The position numbers and the translations under genes are program-made. A DNA stretch of 64,000 nucleotides from Planktothrix serta PCC 8927 (GTDB lineage Bacteria; Cyanobacteriota; Cyanobacteriia; Cyanobacteriales; Microcoleaceae): positions 71,683 through 135,682 of the forward strand of contig NZ_LR734882.1 of assembly GCF_900010725.2 (NCBI RefSeq), written 5' to 3'. Positions 26,338 through 35,998 of this stretch are shown here, piece by piece; within the stretch, counting starts at the first letter, position 1, and the number at the start of each line of letters is the position of its first letter. The notes under the pieces were generated by a model. The model did no database searches, had not been told where the DNA came from, and saw nothing but the letters and a program-made list of their open reading frames with translations.

Positions 26338-27363
26338 TTAGGAGAGTTGTTTTAAGACCCAGAGTAGTTTTTCTTTGACGGGGCGACGATGGGCAGATCC
26401 CGCTTTTTCCGCTTGCAGTTGATTATAGTTCTTTTTAAACCAATCATAACTTTCTCGGAACATTTCATCATTAGAATATTTGGGTTTCCAGCCTAATTTT
26501 AGCAGAGGATCTACATCAAAATAAAATTCTTTGTGATAGGTTAAATAATGCCAAGGAGCTAAGGGACTTAACCCCATCCAGTCTAACAGTTGTAAGGTTC
26601 CAATAGTTAATCCAGTGGGTAAACTTTTAACCTGAGAATCTGTTCCTGCATATTCGATTAAATGTTCTAATCCTTCTCGTAATGTTCCAAAGCGATCGCT
26701 TCCTACATGATAGATTCCCGGTTGACCTAAATCCAATGCTAAAAGATAGGCATCCATCAAATCATGAGCATGAACAAACTGAAATTTAACGTCACCACTT
26801 CCAATGACATAAACGTTTTTTCCTTCTTGAATCCATTCAAATAATATCTGAAAAATTCCTAATCTTCCTTCTCCTAAAATCGTCCGAGGACGAATAACAA
26901 TTAAGGGTAAACCCGCTTGATCACAGATGTCTCTAACTGCTAATTCTCCGGCTAATTTTGCCCGTCCATAAATTTCAACGGCTTTAGTGGGGGTATCGTT
27001 AGTAATCGGACATTCAGCATCACCAAATAAGGCGCTAGAACTCATGTGAATAAAGCTTTTAACCCCGGCTTTAACCGCTTCTTCGGCGGCGATTTTACTC
27101 CCTTCTACGTTGACTTCCCAGAATTGATTACCGGATTTTGTTAGGGGAACTAAAGCTACATTATGATGGACAATATCAATTCCTTTCATAGCGTTTGCTA
27201 CGCCATTGCGATCGCAAATATCACAATTAATAAATTCAATCTCTGGGGGACGGGTCGGATCTTCCCAAATATCTAAAATTTTAACATCTTCCCCTCGTTC
27301 AGATAATCGACGGGCAATTAAATTGCCTAAAAAACCTGATCCTCCTGTGATTAAATGTTTCAT
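26338..27363 (-). CDS. NAD-dependent epimerase/dehydratase (extended SDR)
   Basis: The 341-residue extended SDR has the NAD-binding GGSGFLGNLIARRL at residues 7-20, the acidic DICD near 50, and the active-site YGRAKLAGE (Tyr-x-x-x-Lys) with SSSALFG as the Ser region. The substrate is probably a nucleotide sugar or polyprenyl-linked sugar. The frame is followed by a DUF218-like gene seven bases upstream on the same strand, indicating an operon. Confidence 0.88.
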   Translation of the reverse strand: MKHLITGGSGFLGNLIARRLSERGEDVKILDIWEDPTRPPEIEFINCDICDRNGVANAMKGIDIVHHNVALVPLTKSGNQFWEVNVEGSKIAAEEAVKAGVKSFIHMSSSALFGDAECPITNDTPTKAVEIYGRAKLAGELAVRDICDQAGLPLIVIRPRTILGEGRLGIFQILFEWIQEGKNVYVIGSGDVKFQFVHAHDLMDAYLLALDLGQPGIYHVGSDRFGTLREGLEHLIEYAGTDSQVKSLPTGLTIGTLQLLDWMGLSPLAPWHYLTYHKEFYFDVDPLLKLGWKPKYSNDEMFRESYDWFKKNYNQLQAEKAGSAHRRPVKEKLLWVLKQLS

Positions 27364-27370
27364 AATGAAG

Positions 27371-27937
27371 TTATTGTTGATTTTTAAAAGAATTTTTACT
27401 GCAATTAAATCTGATTAAATTATAAACTAAAGCTCCCCATTCGTAAAGTAGATGAGCAGGTAAATAATGATAATATACAAGACGGAGTGGCATTGTTCGA
27501 TTTGCTAGTTCAGGATGAGAAGTAATCACCTGTTGAACGTTATAGCCACAGAGTTTAAACATTAACTGACTCCGCAGTGCATGGGGTTGATTACAATATA
27601 AAATCACTTCTCCTAACGGCCATTGTCCCTGTTGTTCTAGCCATTTTCTTAATAATCTAGCATTATCAAAAGTATCGAGATAGGGACGATCTTTAACGTT
27701 TTCAGGAACAAAAACCTGGAGTTCAGGACGATAATGTAGGAGATATTTTGCAGCATACTGTTCTTCTGATTTAGGACAATCAAAGGAATTACCTGGAGAA
27801 ATATACACTTTTTCAGTTTCAGCAACCTGCTTTAAAACTTGTTTTAAAACTTCTTCAAAATAATTAGATAAAAAATAATCTTGAGCGAAGTCTTCTCGAA
27901 AAACTAATCCTTCTGTTACGACAATATGACTGACCAT
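27371..27937 (-). CDS. DUF218/YdcF-like protein
   Basis: The 188 residues show features of the DUF218 (ElyC/SanA/YdcF) fold: VYISPGNSFDCPKSEEQYAAKY, then FVPENVKDRPYLDTFDNARLL, and the late LYCNQPHALRSQLMF. ElyC-type proteins act in envelope polysaccharide or polyprenyl carrier metabolism. The match is weak, so this is a tentative call. It sits between two epimerase genes with gaps of only 2 and 7 bases. Confidence 0.6.
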   Translation of the reverse strand: MVSHIVVTEGLVFREDFAQDYFLSNYFEEVLKQVLKQVAETEKVYISPGNSFDCPKSEEQYAAKYLLHYRPELQVFVPENVKDRPYLDTFDNARLLRKWLEQQGQWPLGEVILYCNQPHALRSQLMFKLCGYNVQQVITSHPELANRTMPLRLVYYHYLPAHLLYEWGALVYNLIRFNCSKNSFKNQQ

Positions 27938-27939
27938 TC

Positions 27940-29001
27940 TTAATCTAATCCTCCATAATTCTTAAAGATCCATTTTAAACTTCTTCGCATTCCTTCTTCT
28001 AAAGAAATCGTGGGATGATAGCCTAATTCCCGTTGAGCTTTAACAACAGAACAAGCTATAGTTTTATTCATTTCTGAGAGAACATGAATCTTTTGGTGAT
28101 AAAATCCTAATGTTTGTAAACTTCCATCAATAACTAAAGCAACTTCACTCGCTAACCCTGGTAATTTTAAGCGTTTATGAACACAAGATTGTTGAAATTC
28201 TTGTTCTAATAACTGTTCAATTGTATCAATAATTTCATTCATCGAGTAGGGACGTTCATCGGCTATCCAATAGGTTTCTCCGTTGGCTTTTTCTGTCATT
28301 GCTGCTAATAGTAATCCTTGACAAAGATTATCGACATAAGCCATAGATCTTAAATTAGTTCCATCGCCAACAATTGGCCCCTTTCCATCTCGAATCATTT
28401 TAAAAAATAGGGTTTGACGTTGGGGTTGATGGGGGCCATAAAACCAAGGAGGACGAATAATAACGGTTTCAATTTTTCCCTGTTGCTGATAGTTTTTTAC
28501 AGCTAATTCCATGAACATTTTTGAGCGTCCATAGTTCATATAGGGATGATAGGGAGAGGTTTCATCAAATAAATGATCGGGATGGGGGTTACAACCACAG
28601 GGAGAATTAGAGGATACAATAATAGCTCGTTTTATTTTACTAGAAATCGCAGCATTTAATAGATTTTTAGTTCCTTCTACATTAATTTGATAAAATTCTT
28701 GAACTCGTTGAGGATGAATAATTCCTGCGGTATGAAATAAAATAGCATTTTCGGCATTTTCACAAAAGCGATCGCAATCTTGAGGATTTCGCAGATCTCC
28801 CACCATTACCTCAATATTGTTCGACAAATCTTTAAGACTGGAGAAGTCTTGACCGGGTAAAACTAGACAACGAATATTGAGGTTTTTACTCGGTTTAGAT
28901 AAGAATTCCACTTCTGGAAATCCCTCAATTAATGCTTTCACCAATCGAATTCCCAACCAGCCCAGGGAACCTGTAACCAAAACCTGTTCGAGAGTGCTCA
29001 T
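27940..29001 (-). CDS. NAD-dependent epimerase/dehydratase (extended SDR)
   Basis: The 353-residue extended SDR has NAD-binding VTGSLGWLGIRLVKAL (a GxLGWLG variant), GDLRNPQD near residue 70, VSSNSPCG as the Ser region and YGRSKMFMEL as the catalytic Tyr-Lys motif. It is distinct from the other epimerase in the cluster. Together they could carry out oxidation/reduction at a sugar position, analogous to DprE1/DprE2, but that is inference. Confidence 0.88.
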   Translation of the reverse strand: MSTLEQVLVTGSLGWLGIRLVKALIEGFPEVEFLSKPSKNLNIRCLVLPGQDFSSLKDLSNNIEVMVGDLRNPQDCDRFCENAENAILFHTAGIIHPQRVQEFYQINVEGTKNLLNAAISSKIKRAIIVSSNSPCGCNPHPDHLFDETSPYHPYMNYGRSKMFMELAVKNYQQQGKIETVIIRPPWFYGPHQPQRQTLFFKMIRDGKGPIVGDGTNLRSMAYVDNLCQGLLLAAMTEKANGETYWIADERPYSMNEIIDTIEQLLEQEFQQSCVHKRLKLPGLASEVALVIDGSLQTLGFYHQKIHVLSEMNKTIACSVVKAQRELGYHPTISLEEGMRRSLKWIFKNYGGLD

Positions 29002-29040
29002 GTACTCCTCAGTTAACCTTATCCCAATAACTTTAAAACA

Positions 29041-30231
29041 TTACGGATTAGCAAAAGTATTAATTTCTCCTCCCCCAATATAACGACCCGGAACACGATT
29101 AGGAACAGAAAAATTGGGTTGGTTTTGACCGATTTGACTCGGTTGTAGATTGGGATTGAAATTACTGGGGGTCATGTAGGTATTGGGTTGAAGGGGTTGA
29201 ACCGTGCCGTAATTGCCTGTGTTAGGAGTGACCGAATAGGAGGGAATAGTATTATTTATCAAAGGAGGATTTAGGTTAGAATATCCGGGGTTAGAAACAG
29301 TTCCGGGTGTTACCGTTGGCACAGTCGGAACCACAGGAGGCAGGGTAACGTTGGTCTGATAGGGATTCTGAACGGGAAGGGGAACTGTACCGCCAGCAGG
29401 ATTAGGATTGCTTCTGGGAACACTCCAACTGGGCTGGGTTGTTTGTCCTGTAATGGTGGAAGTTCCTGTAAACGGTGTTAGACCTACTGTTCCTGAGTTG
29501 GGATTTGTGAGTGTATTAGGAGAAAGGTTTGAGAGAGTTAAACCTTGGATTTCTGAGTTTGTAGTGGTTTGAGTTGCAGTCGTTGCGGATACTGCGCGAT
29601 CGCTATTTCCTGCCTCTTGTCGTTGCAGAGAGTTCTGCATGGCTTGTTGTAAGGCAGTGGTCGCTGTTGGAGAATTTGCAGTTTCCGCCGAGGGTGACTC
29701 TAAGCCATTTAAACCTAAGTTGGGGTTAGAATTGGTAGGGGTTGGAGTATTACCAGAAACAGAATTAAGACGATTAGAAGAGGTGGAAGACTTTTCTTGT
29801 ACAGGCGGTTGAGTTTCTAATCGTGTTCCTGAAAGTAAACTCTCTAATATTGGATTTGACCCAGAGGCGGGTTCAGAATTTTTAGCGGCATTTTGAGCTT
29901 GTTTGAGTAAATCGGTTTCAACAGTAATGGTTGTATTTAAAGGCGCAATGAATGAATTATTACTATTTAACTCGTCTAGTAATATTTTAGAACTATCAAT
30001 ATCCGCAGCAATCGATTTTTCTTCGGGGGTAAGTTGAGTCCCGGAACTATTATTATTAATCGTTGACTCTTGATCCAAGCTAAACCATTCGGGGTGCTCG
30101 GAAAACTGCCAAAAGAAAATTCCTACCACCGTCAGAACGCTAATGGAACCCCAAATTCGAGGTTGAAGGAGAAACTGCAATTCTTCACCTACAGCACGAA
30201 TAGATTCAGGAAGTCGCTTATGAATAGACAT
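29041..30231 (-). CDS. Membrane-anchored Pro/Thr/Asn-rich low-complexity protein
   Basis: The 396-residue protein has a short cytoplasmic N-terminus (MSIHKRLPESIRAVGEELQF), a transmembrane helix at about residues 30-48 (IWGSISVLTVVGIFFWQF), and then ~340 residues of Pro/Thr/Ser/Asn/Gln-rich sequence without a recognised domain. It looks like a periplasmic tether. It is the first gene of the same-strand cluster down to the UbiA gene. Confidence 0.7.
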   Translation of the reverse strand: MSIHKRLPESIRAVGEELQFLLQPRIWGSISVLTVVGIFFWQFSEHPEWFSLDQESTINNNSSGTQLTPEEKSIAADIDSSKILLDELNSNNSFIAPLNTTITVETDLLKQAQNAAKNSEPASGSNPILESLLSGTRLETQPPVQEKSSTSSNRLNSVSGNTPTPTNSNPNLGLNGLESPSAETANSPTATTALQQAMQNSLQRQEAGNSDRAVSATTATQTTTNSEIQGLTLSNLSPNTLTNPNSGTVGLTPFTGTSTITGQTTQPSWSVPRSNPNPAGGTVPLPVQNPYQTNVTLPPVVPTVPTVTPGTVSNPGYSNLNPPLINNTIPSYSVTPNTGNYGTVQPLQPNTYMTPSNFNPNLQPSQIGQNQPNFSVPNRVPGRYIGGGEINTFANP

Positions 30232-30483
30232 CGCTTACAGGCAGCTTGTGACTGCGTTGAAAGGAACAGGAGCAAGAAAGAGCAGGGGGAGCAGGGACAC
30301 GGTTGTTTTAAAGTCGGGTCAGAAAGAGTAAAGTTATGGTGATGGCAGCCTGATCAGGTTAAGAGCGATAGCGTAGCTGCTGCCTTACGGCATCGCAAAT
30401 TTTCTATAAAACCCTATTAAATAGTTTAATAAAATATCTCCAAAAAGTCAAGGATTTTAGAGCCTGTCTGGGAAATTTGAATT
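30232..30483. other. Intergenic region with a GCGATAGCGTAGC repeat
   Basis: No gene is supported. The stretch contains the dispersed word GCGATAGCGTAGCTGCTGCC and a downstream partner (GGCATCGC) that can form a hairpin, near 30365-30396. Confidence 0.45.
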
Positions 30484-31569
30484 TCAAATCATCTGACTCC
30501 CCCGTTTAATTTGTTCCCGTTCTATGGCTTCAAATAAAGCTCTAAAATTGCCTTCTCCAAAACCTTGAGCTTGTCGAAGTTGACCTTGAATAGCGCAAGT
30601 TTTTCGTTCAATAAATTCAAAGAAAAAGGTGGGTTTTTCAAAAATGGGTTGGGTAAAAATTTGTAAGAGCATGGCTTCTGGGGTTAAAGCTTCCCAATCT
30701 ACTAAGATTTGGTGGGTTTTTAATTGTTCCCAATCGATGAATAAGGATTGATGATGCCAACGGTTTTGTAATTCCAGATAATATTCATCGGGAACGCTTA
30801 AAAAAGATAATCCTCTTTGTCTTAATTCTTTAACCTGTTGCACTAAATTTGAGGTTTTCAGGGCTAAATGTTGAATTCCTGAGCCTTGATTTAGATCTAA
30901 AAATTCTTGAATTTGGGAATTAGCCGATGTGGGTTCATTAATCGGAAACTGAACTTGACCTTGGGGATGAATCAGAACTTGACTTTGTAATCCAGAGCGT
31001 TCAGTTTGAATATCAAAACTTTGTTTAGGTTGAAATCCAAATTGATTTTGATACCCAGAAATTGCTGTTTTTAAATCCCCGGATTTTACATTTAAAACAA
31101 CGTGATCAATGGCAAGTAACGTTGGGGAAGATAGGGGAAGAAGATCAGGAAAACCGGGAAGCAGTTTTCCGGTGAGAGATCCCGTTTGTTCAACTAAGGT
31201 ATGACGTAACCCTTGCCATCCTTCCAGGGTTAACCATTTTAAAGTTTCTCCGTGATCGTGATAGAATTGTAAGGGAGAAATTACCCGAACCCCTTGTTTA
31301 AGAAGCTGTTCAACCCTTAATTCTAAATCTTGAACTTGAAAAGCGACATCCACCACACCGGGCGGATGAAGCTGCAAAAATTGAGTAACAGGACTCTCAA
31401 CCGTTAGAGGCGAAGAGAATAGGAAATAAACTGAACCTTGATAGACGATTTCCGTTTGGGTGTGAGTAAGATTCTGACTCCCAATTCCTTGAAATCCTAG
31501 ACTATGAATAAACCAATCCCGTGTTCGTTTGGCATCTTGAACATAGAAATGGATATGATCAAACTCCAT
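30484..31569 (-). CDS. hppD: 4-hydroxyphenylpyruvate dioxygenase
   Basis: The 361 residues form two vicinal-oxygen-chelate domains. The C-terminal domain holds the Fe(II) triad: His156 (AIDHVVLNV), His234 (GIQHLALKT) and Glu318 (FFFEFIER). The enzyme makes homogentisate from 4-hydroxyphenylpyruvate, the first committed step of tocopherol synthesis in cyanobacteria. The C-terminus FGEGNFRALFEAIEREQ is typical. The length fits the cyanobacterial form. Confidence 0.95.
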   Translation of the reverse strand: MEFDHIHFYVQDAKRTRDWFIHSLGFQGIGSQNLTHTQTEIVYQGSVYFLFSSPLTVESPVTQFLQLHPPGVVDVAFQVQDLELRVEQLLKQGVRVISPLQFYHDHGETLKWLTLEGWQGLRHTLVEQTGSLTGKLLPGFPDLLPLSSPTLLAIDHVVLNVKSGDLKTAISGYQNQFGFQPKQSFDIQTERSGLQSQVLIHPQGQVQFPINEPTSANSQIQEFLDLNQGSGIQHLALKTSNLVQQVKELRQRGLSFLSVPDEYYLELQNRWHHQSLFIDWEQLKTHQILVDWEALTPEAMLLQIFTQPIFEKPTFFFEFIERKTCAIQGQLRQAQGFGEGNFRALFEAIEREQIKRGSQMI

Positions 31570-31604
31570 AATTCATCGTTCAATAAGCAACAATATCATT
31601 AAGT

Positions 31605-31934
31605 TTAGAAGAATAAATGGCTTTCCGGTTGAATATTAATTTCCATTTTGTTCCACTGTTTTAAAATCCCTGCACCCGCAGCATTGATTAAAATATCAAT
31701 TTGACCCAAATAATCGCTGGTTTTTTGGATTAAACTGTCCACTTGTTGGGGGTCAGTGATGTCTGTAGAAACGGGTAACACCTCCGTTGTTTCTAACTCC
31801 TTCGCCAAAGTTTGTAATTGGGTACTATTTCTGGCGACTAAGACCAGTTTAGTTCCGGTTTGGGCCAATTTTCGAGCAACGGCTGCTCCAATTCCCCACG
31901 TTGCACCCACAACAACAGCTACTTTGTTATTCAT
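31605..31934 (-). pseudogene. Truncated short-chain dehydrogenase
   Basis: The first ~95 residues are a good classical SDR N-terminus: VVVGATWGIGAAVARKLAQ for NAD(P) binding, TDITDPQQV and ILINAAGAG. The protein then diverges (NKMEINIQPESHLFF) and stops at residue 109. The catalytic Ser, Tyr and Lys, normally in the second half of a ~240-residue protein, are absent, and only ~35 bp separate it from hppD. It is a 3'-truncated gene that cannot be an active dehydrogenase. Confidence 0.85.
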
Positions 31935-31989
31935 TTCCTTTACATTTCTTAATAATCATCTCCCTAGTATAACAAATATCCTGACTTCT

Positions 31990-32017
31990 GTAGAGATGCG
32001 CTGGGACAAGTCTCTAC
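31990..32017. repeat. GTAGAGA...TCTCTAC dispersed inverted repeat
   Basis: GTAGAGATGCGC is followed by ACAAGTCTCTAC. Two relatives lie at 35893-35918 and inside smc at 41624-41653. Confidence 0.7.
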
Positions 32018-33414
32018 GGGGAATTTAATTTAACTATCCAATCTTTCTCAGATTTTTCTAAATTAAAAGCGGTGCTTAAATTTAACAGCTTTTGAAAATT
32101 GCCCCCTAATCTTAATTTTTTAATAATTTGAGTAATAGAAACGCCATATTTACGATTAAATTGGCTGCCTAAAATTGACATAGGAATAGGTTTATCTGAT
32201 GAAGTTAAAGTGAGTTCTTGCATAATTTCAATTAAAGCGGTTTCCAGCGCCTCTAAAGAGTTAATTAGAGGAAATTGAGATAATTCAGTTTCTAGTAAAG
32301 CGCTGGGTTGTAGAGCCGGAGACTGAAGCTCAAATAAGGTGACATAACTAGAAGATTTTTCGGAAGGTTTATGAATCACAAAAATATCGGGATTTTTTAA
32401 AAAGATATCTTTGGCTTGATAATCAGAAAAATGGGAAGCGACTACTTGGCTAATCGTTAAATTGTAGGCTTCTTTATATAAAAATGCAACTCGATTCAGT
32501 TTAACCCATTGGCAGTGAGACTGCTTTTGTTCTAATTCAATCAGGTTTTTTAATTGCACAATAAATTGATCTAAAGTTGGAATTTTAGGAACGGGATTTA
32601 AAGAATAGGTGTTAATTTGACCTGTGCGGGTATTCAGCACTGTAACTTTTGCTTTATTTTTACTAACTTGATAAACCGTTAAACCATGAGTCTGTAGGGT
32701 ATTACACAAATGGGTTAAGCCTTGATCAGAGGAACAAACTAAAACTTCTTTTGCTGTTGGATAATGAACAAAAATCGATGATCCCACCGTTGACATTTTT
32801 AAATCAGCACTATCTTTTCCAGGGGGAACATGAATCAATTGATAGCCACGTTGATGATATTCAAAATCTTTTTTTCCCATGCTGCGCCAATTGGCAAAGG
32901 CGACTTTAATTTGCATAGGATACAGACAAATTGTTTCTAAAAATTGCTCTGTTTCTACATCTAAAGGCAGATTTTCGACATCTAACAATAAAATACTAAT
33001 TCCAATTTCTCTAGAACTTCTCCCATTAAATAATAAGTGAGAAGGTGAATGCTCAATCAGAGGATAGTTGGCAAACAATAAAGCAATATTGGGGTCTGTG
33101 AGTTGTTCTAGTTTAACAATTAAGGCTTTATACTCAGGAGAACGTAAGAATTCAGCACTCAATAAACGGTTTAGATAGGCTTTGAGTTTAACAAATAGTG
33201 CCTCTCGATTTCGTGCTTGACTTAACCCTTGATTAAGTTGACGAATGAGTGAGGATTGATATTCAGCCTGTTGCCAAGAAAGATGGGAATAACGGGGGTT
33301 AATCCAGTGAGGATATTGATGGTGAAAATTCACTAATGTTCGACAAACATAGTGACTGATGGCAGGAACAACAAGGGTTCCATTTTCTTGAATTGTGCTG
33401 GTTTGCTCGAACAT
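32014..33414 (-). CDS. NYN domain ribonuclease-like protein with LOTUS (OST-HTH) domains
   Basis: The 466-residue protein has an N-terminal helical part, a NYN (PIN-like) domain at about residues 135-270 and C-terminal winged-helix regions. The NYN acidic pattern is seen in GISILLLDVENLPLDVE, GKDSADLKMS and EVLVCSSDQGLTHL. The last ~75 residues (IPMSILGSQFNRKYGVSITQ, GGNFQKLLNL) fit an OST-HTH/LOTUS domain; an earlier stretch (CQWVKLNRVAFLYKEAYNLT) may be a second one. By family this is a predicted RNA-binding ribonuclease, similar in design to eukaryotic MARF1. Targets are unknown. Confidence 0.75.
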   Translation of the reverse strand: MFEQTSTIQENGTLVVPAISHYVCRTLVNFHHQYPHWINPRYSHLSWQQAEYQSSLIRQLNQGLSQARNREALFVKLKAYLNRLLSAEFLRSPEYKALIVKLEQLTDPNIALLFANYPLIEHSPSHLLFNGRSSREIGISILLLDVENLPLDVETEQFLETICLYPMQIKVAFANWRSMGKKDFEYHQRGYQLIHVPPGKDSADLKMSTVGSSIFVHYPTAKEVLVCSSDQGLTHLCNTLQTHGLTVYQVSKNKAKVTVLNTRTGQINTYSLNPVPKIPTLDQFIVQLKNLIELEQKQSHCQWVKLNRVAFLYKEAYNLTISQVVASHFSDYQAKDIFLKNPDIFVIHKPSEKSSSYVTLFELQSPALQPSALLETELSQFPLINSLEALETALIEIMQELTLTSSDKPIPMSILGSQFNRKYGVSITQIIKKLRLGGNFQKLLNLSTAFNLEKSEKDWIVKLNSP

Positions 33415-33785
33415 AACCCTGACTAGGCTACGGGTTGTCTTGTGTTATTAAGGTTAGCACGTTTGGGAGACACCGAAACCGATAAACTTCCACGCATTTA
33501 AACTTACTGTTGAGAGTGGGTAGAGAAGATCAGAGGTCTGGGATGTGGAGGAAGCAGACAGGAGTTAGGCGTTGATGATTTCTCCCTCCGTTGGTTTGGG
33601 GTTAAATCTGGGGGGTTTTCAGGGTTTATAAATTCCGAATCCTCTGCTATACAGAAGAGTGAAGAAAGCTGGCGTTTTGAGTTAACAACTTATTACTTAT
33701 GATAGAGGAATATTTGTTTTAATCTCGTTATTGTAGATTTGGATTTACAAAATCGAAAGTCCTTAAAAACAGGAATGAAATCATC
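33415..33785. other. Divergent intergenic region
   Basis: About 370 bp between two divergent genes. It should contain both promoters, but no consensus pair could be fixed. No repeat or RNA gene was recognised. Confidence 0.4.
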
Positions 33786-34193
33786 ATGAAATCTGGTATT
33801 TTTAGACTGGTTTCTAATATCGGTTCTTTTGTTACTCTTACTCAACTTCAAGTCAAACGCTTTTTCGCTGTTTTTTTAATTGGTTTTATCTTGCTCAACA
33901 CAACGATTGATCTTCAAAACCATGACAGAAGTAACCCAGTTTCTCAGGAAAGAATAGATAAAATTGCTCATCAAAAAGATTCCGATAGACCCAAAACAAC
34001 CGGAGAGTTTTTAAACGAAGCGGAAGGAGATGTTCCGCTTAATGAACGACTGGGAAATATTACCAGAGATTCAGCAGAAGCCTTTAAAGATTTGGGTTCA
34101 GAATATTCAGGACGATCTCAAAAAACAGGCGATCGCTTAAAAGATAATACCGCAGAAGCTGGAAAAAGCTTTATAGACAAAATCCTACCCTAA
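33786..34193 (+). CDS. Small membrane-anchored hydrophilic protein
   Basis: The 135 residues contain a transmembrane helix at about residues 24-42 (RFFAVFLIGFILLNTTI), followed by ~90 hydrophilic residues rich in Asp, Glu, Lys and Ser (GEFLNEAEGDVPLNERLGNI, DRLKDNTAEAGKSF). The amphipathic tail resembles stress-related proteins such as LEA- or CsbD-like families, but no family is certain. Confidence 0.65.
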   Translation: MKSGIFRLVSNIGSFVTLTQLQVKRFFAVFLIGFILLNTTIDLQNHDRSNPVSQERIDKIAHQKDSDRPKTTGEFLNEAEGDVPLNERLGNITRDSAEAFKDLGSEYSGRSQKTGDRLKDNTAEAGKSFIDKILP

Positions 34194-34219
34194 TTGAATC
34201 ATTATTCGGGGTGAATATC

Positions 34220-34277
34220 GGGCGGGTTTTTCCTTCTTAGGGGCGAGAAAGCACTAGAAAAACAGAACCCGCCCTAT
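34220..34277. repeat. Dispersed GGGCGGGTT inverted repeat
   Basis: GGGCGGGTTTTTCC is followed about 35 bp later by AACAGAACCCGCCC. It lies between convergent genes and may serve as a bidirectional terminator. Confidence 0.6.
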
Positions 34278-34389
34278 GTAACATTAAAATTAGGGGGAAG
34301 GTTGAGCGGGATGATAATTAACAGGAATAAAAACTAAGCCATCTCGATTACTATTGAAATTTAAAGGATATAAACCCAATAGTTTACTA

Positions 34390-35733
34390 TCATTTTGCCT
34401 TATGAGTCGTGGTGATAACCGTCCGCTTTGAATTTGCCAATATTTTTCGTTGATATTCATAATCATTTAGGGGTTTTGTCGGTTGTTTAACGCACTGTTC
34501 CACAATATTTGCTGCTCGTTTAACACCTCCAGCCTTGCGAATAGAATCCCTAATTTTTAAGGCATTTTCTGAATAAGAATTATGGGTTAAAACCTGTTGA
34601 ATAGCTTGTTGTAATCGAGAAACTTTTAAGTAGCTAATAGGGATAACTTCTCCGGTTTTTGTCCAACGAATTCGCGCTCCGGTTCCCGGTTGTTCAAAAG
34701 TAATCGGAATAGCCACTAAAGGAACGCCATAACTTAAAGAATCCATCACCGTATTCATACCCCCATGAGTAATCGTTAAACTCGCTTTTGCTAATACTTC
34801 AATCTGAGGTGCATACTCAACGACTAAAGGAGAACCCGGTAACGTTTTAACTTCATCTTTACTCATTCCGCCACCGTGCGTAATTAATAATTGAGCATCT
34901 AATTGTTGACAAGCTTCTGCAATTGATCGAAATAGATTAACTTTTGTATTTTGTACACTTCCTAAAGAGGCATAAATTAAAGGTTGTCCGGTTAAACGGT
35001 CATAGGGAAAGGGAATATTTTGGGGTGATTGATTGCGAAAAGGGCCTGTATAGTAGAAATTTTTCGGTAAATTAGGAATCGGAAAATCAAAGGCTTCTGG
35101 TTGTTGACTAATATGGGCGAGTCGAGTTGAAGTTGCACCATAAAAATGAGGATAATGGGGTAATTTCCACTGTTGTCGATATTGATTAATTGTGTTTAAA
35201 ATCGGTTGACAACTATAATCTAAAATAAAATAAGCAATTTGATTCCGAAGTTTTGCCCAGGCTTGATTTTGATATAACCAAGGGGTAAAAAAAGGAGGAA
35301 CATCCCCCCGGCGATGAATAGCTTGACCACAGGACACCACAATTAAGGGTAAATTAAGGTATTCTGCAATCGTTTCTCCCACAGGTTCCAGTTGATCCAC
35401 TAAAAGGGCATTAATTCCTAATTTAGCGATCGCTTTGGGCGCATCTTGACACAGAATTTCTGTGAACAGTTGACAGAAATCGACGGAATATTGCAGAGCT
35501 TTAATTCCACTTAATTGACCCAGTTGCTGAAACGTTTCTGCTAACAGTCCCGGTTGATAAATAGACAAGCCAACGGGATAAAATTCTAAGCCTTCTGATT
35601 GAACTTTTTTCTCAAGATCAATCAGTTGTAAAACGGTAACTTGATGTCCTCGTTTTTGTAATTCTCGTCCTAAAGCAGACTGAGGATTCAAGTGACCGGG
35701 ATAGGGGGGACAAATAATACCAAAATGCGTCAT
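34390..35733 (-). CDS. GT1 (UGT/MGT-type) glycosyltransferase, CrtX-like
   Basis: The 447-residue GT-B enzyme begins FGIICPPYPGHLNPQSALG, like zeaxanthin glucosyltransferase CrtX and macrolide glycosyltransferases. The C-terminal donor-binding motif is THGGMNTVMDSLSYGVPLVA, followed by FEQPGTGARI. The acceptor is probably a lipid or carotenoid. Genes for an LmeA-like protein and a carotenoid ketolase lie on the same strand within 2 kb, which favours a carotenoid acceptor, though gaps of several hundred bases make an operon uncertain. Confidence 0.8.
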   Translation of the reverse strand: MTHFGIICPPYPGHLNPQSALGRELQKRGHQVTVLQLIDLEKKVQSEGLEFYPVGLSIYQPGLLAETFQQLGQLSGIKALQYSVDFCQLFTEILCQDAPKAIAKLGINALLVDQLEPVGETIAEYLNLPLIVVSCGQAIHRRGDVPPFFTPWLYQNQAWAKLRNQIAYFILDYSCQPILNTINQYRQQWKLPHYPHFYGATSTRLAHISQQPEAFDFPIPNLPKNFYYTGPFRNQSPQNIPFPYDRLTGQPLIYASLGSVQNTKVNLFRSIAEACQQLDAQLLITHGGGMSKDEVKTLPGSPLVVEYAPQIEVLAKASLTITHGGMNTVMDSLSYGVPLVAIPITFEQPGTGARIRWTKTGEVIPISYLKVSRLQQAIQQVLTHNSYSENALKIRDSIRKAGGVKRAANIVEQCVKQPTKPLNDYEYQRKILANSKRTVITTTHKAK

Positions 35734-35892
35734 AAATCATTAAGGATCAGGACTTATAGATAGCAGAGATATAGTTAATTTTGCCCCAAAATATTATCAC
35801 TGACATCATCCTTAATGTTGACTATTAGTGGTTAACTGTTAACCGTTGATGTTTACTTATGATCTAAGTTTATAGAGCTACGCAGTACAGTT

Positions 35893-35981
35893 GTAGAGAC
35901 GCACCAGCACGTCTCTACTAAATCCAGCAAACTCATTCCCTATTCGTAATTCGTAATTCGTAATTCGTAATTCGTAATTCC
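35893..35981. repeat. GTAGAGACG inverted repeat plus CGTAATT heptamer array
   Basis: GTAGAGACGCACC...GTGCTGGTGCGTCTC-type palindrome at 35893-35918 is followed by five copies of CGTAATT at 35945-35981. Both lie between the glycosyltransferase and the LmeA-like gene. No gene is present. Confidence 0.75.
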
Positions 35982-35998
35982 CTAGCGCTATATCAATT

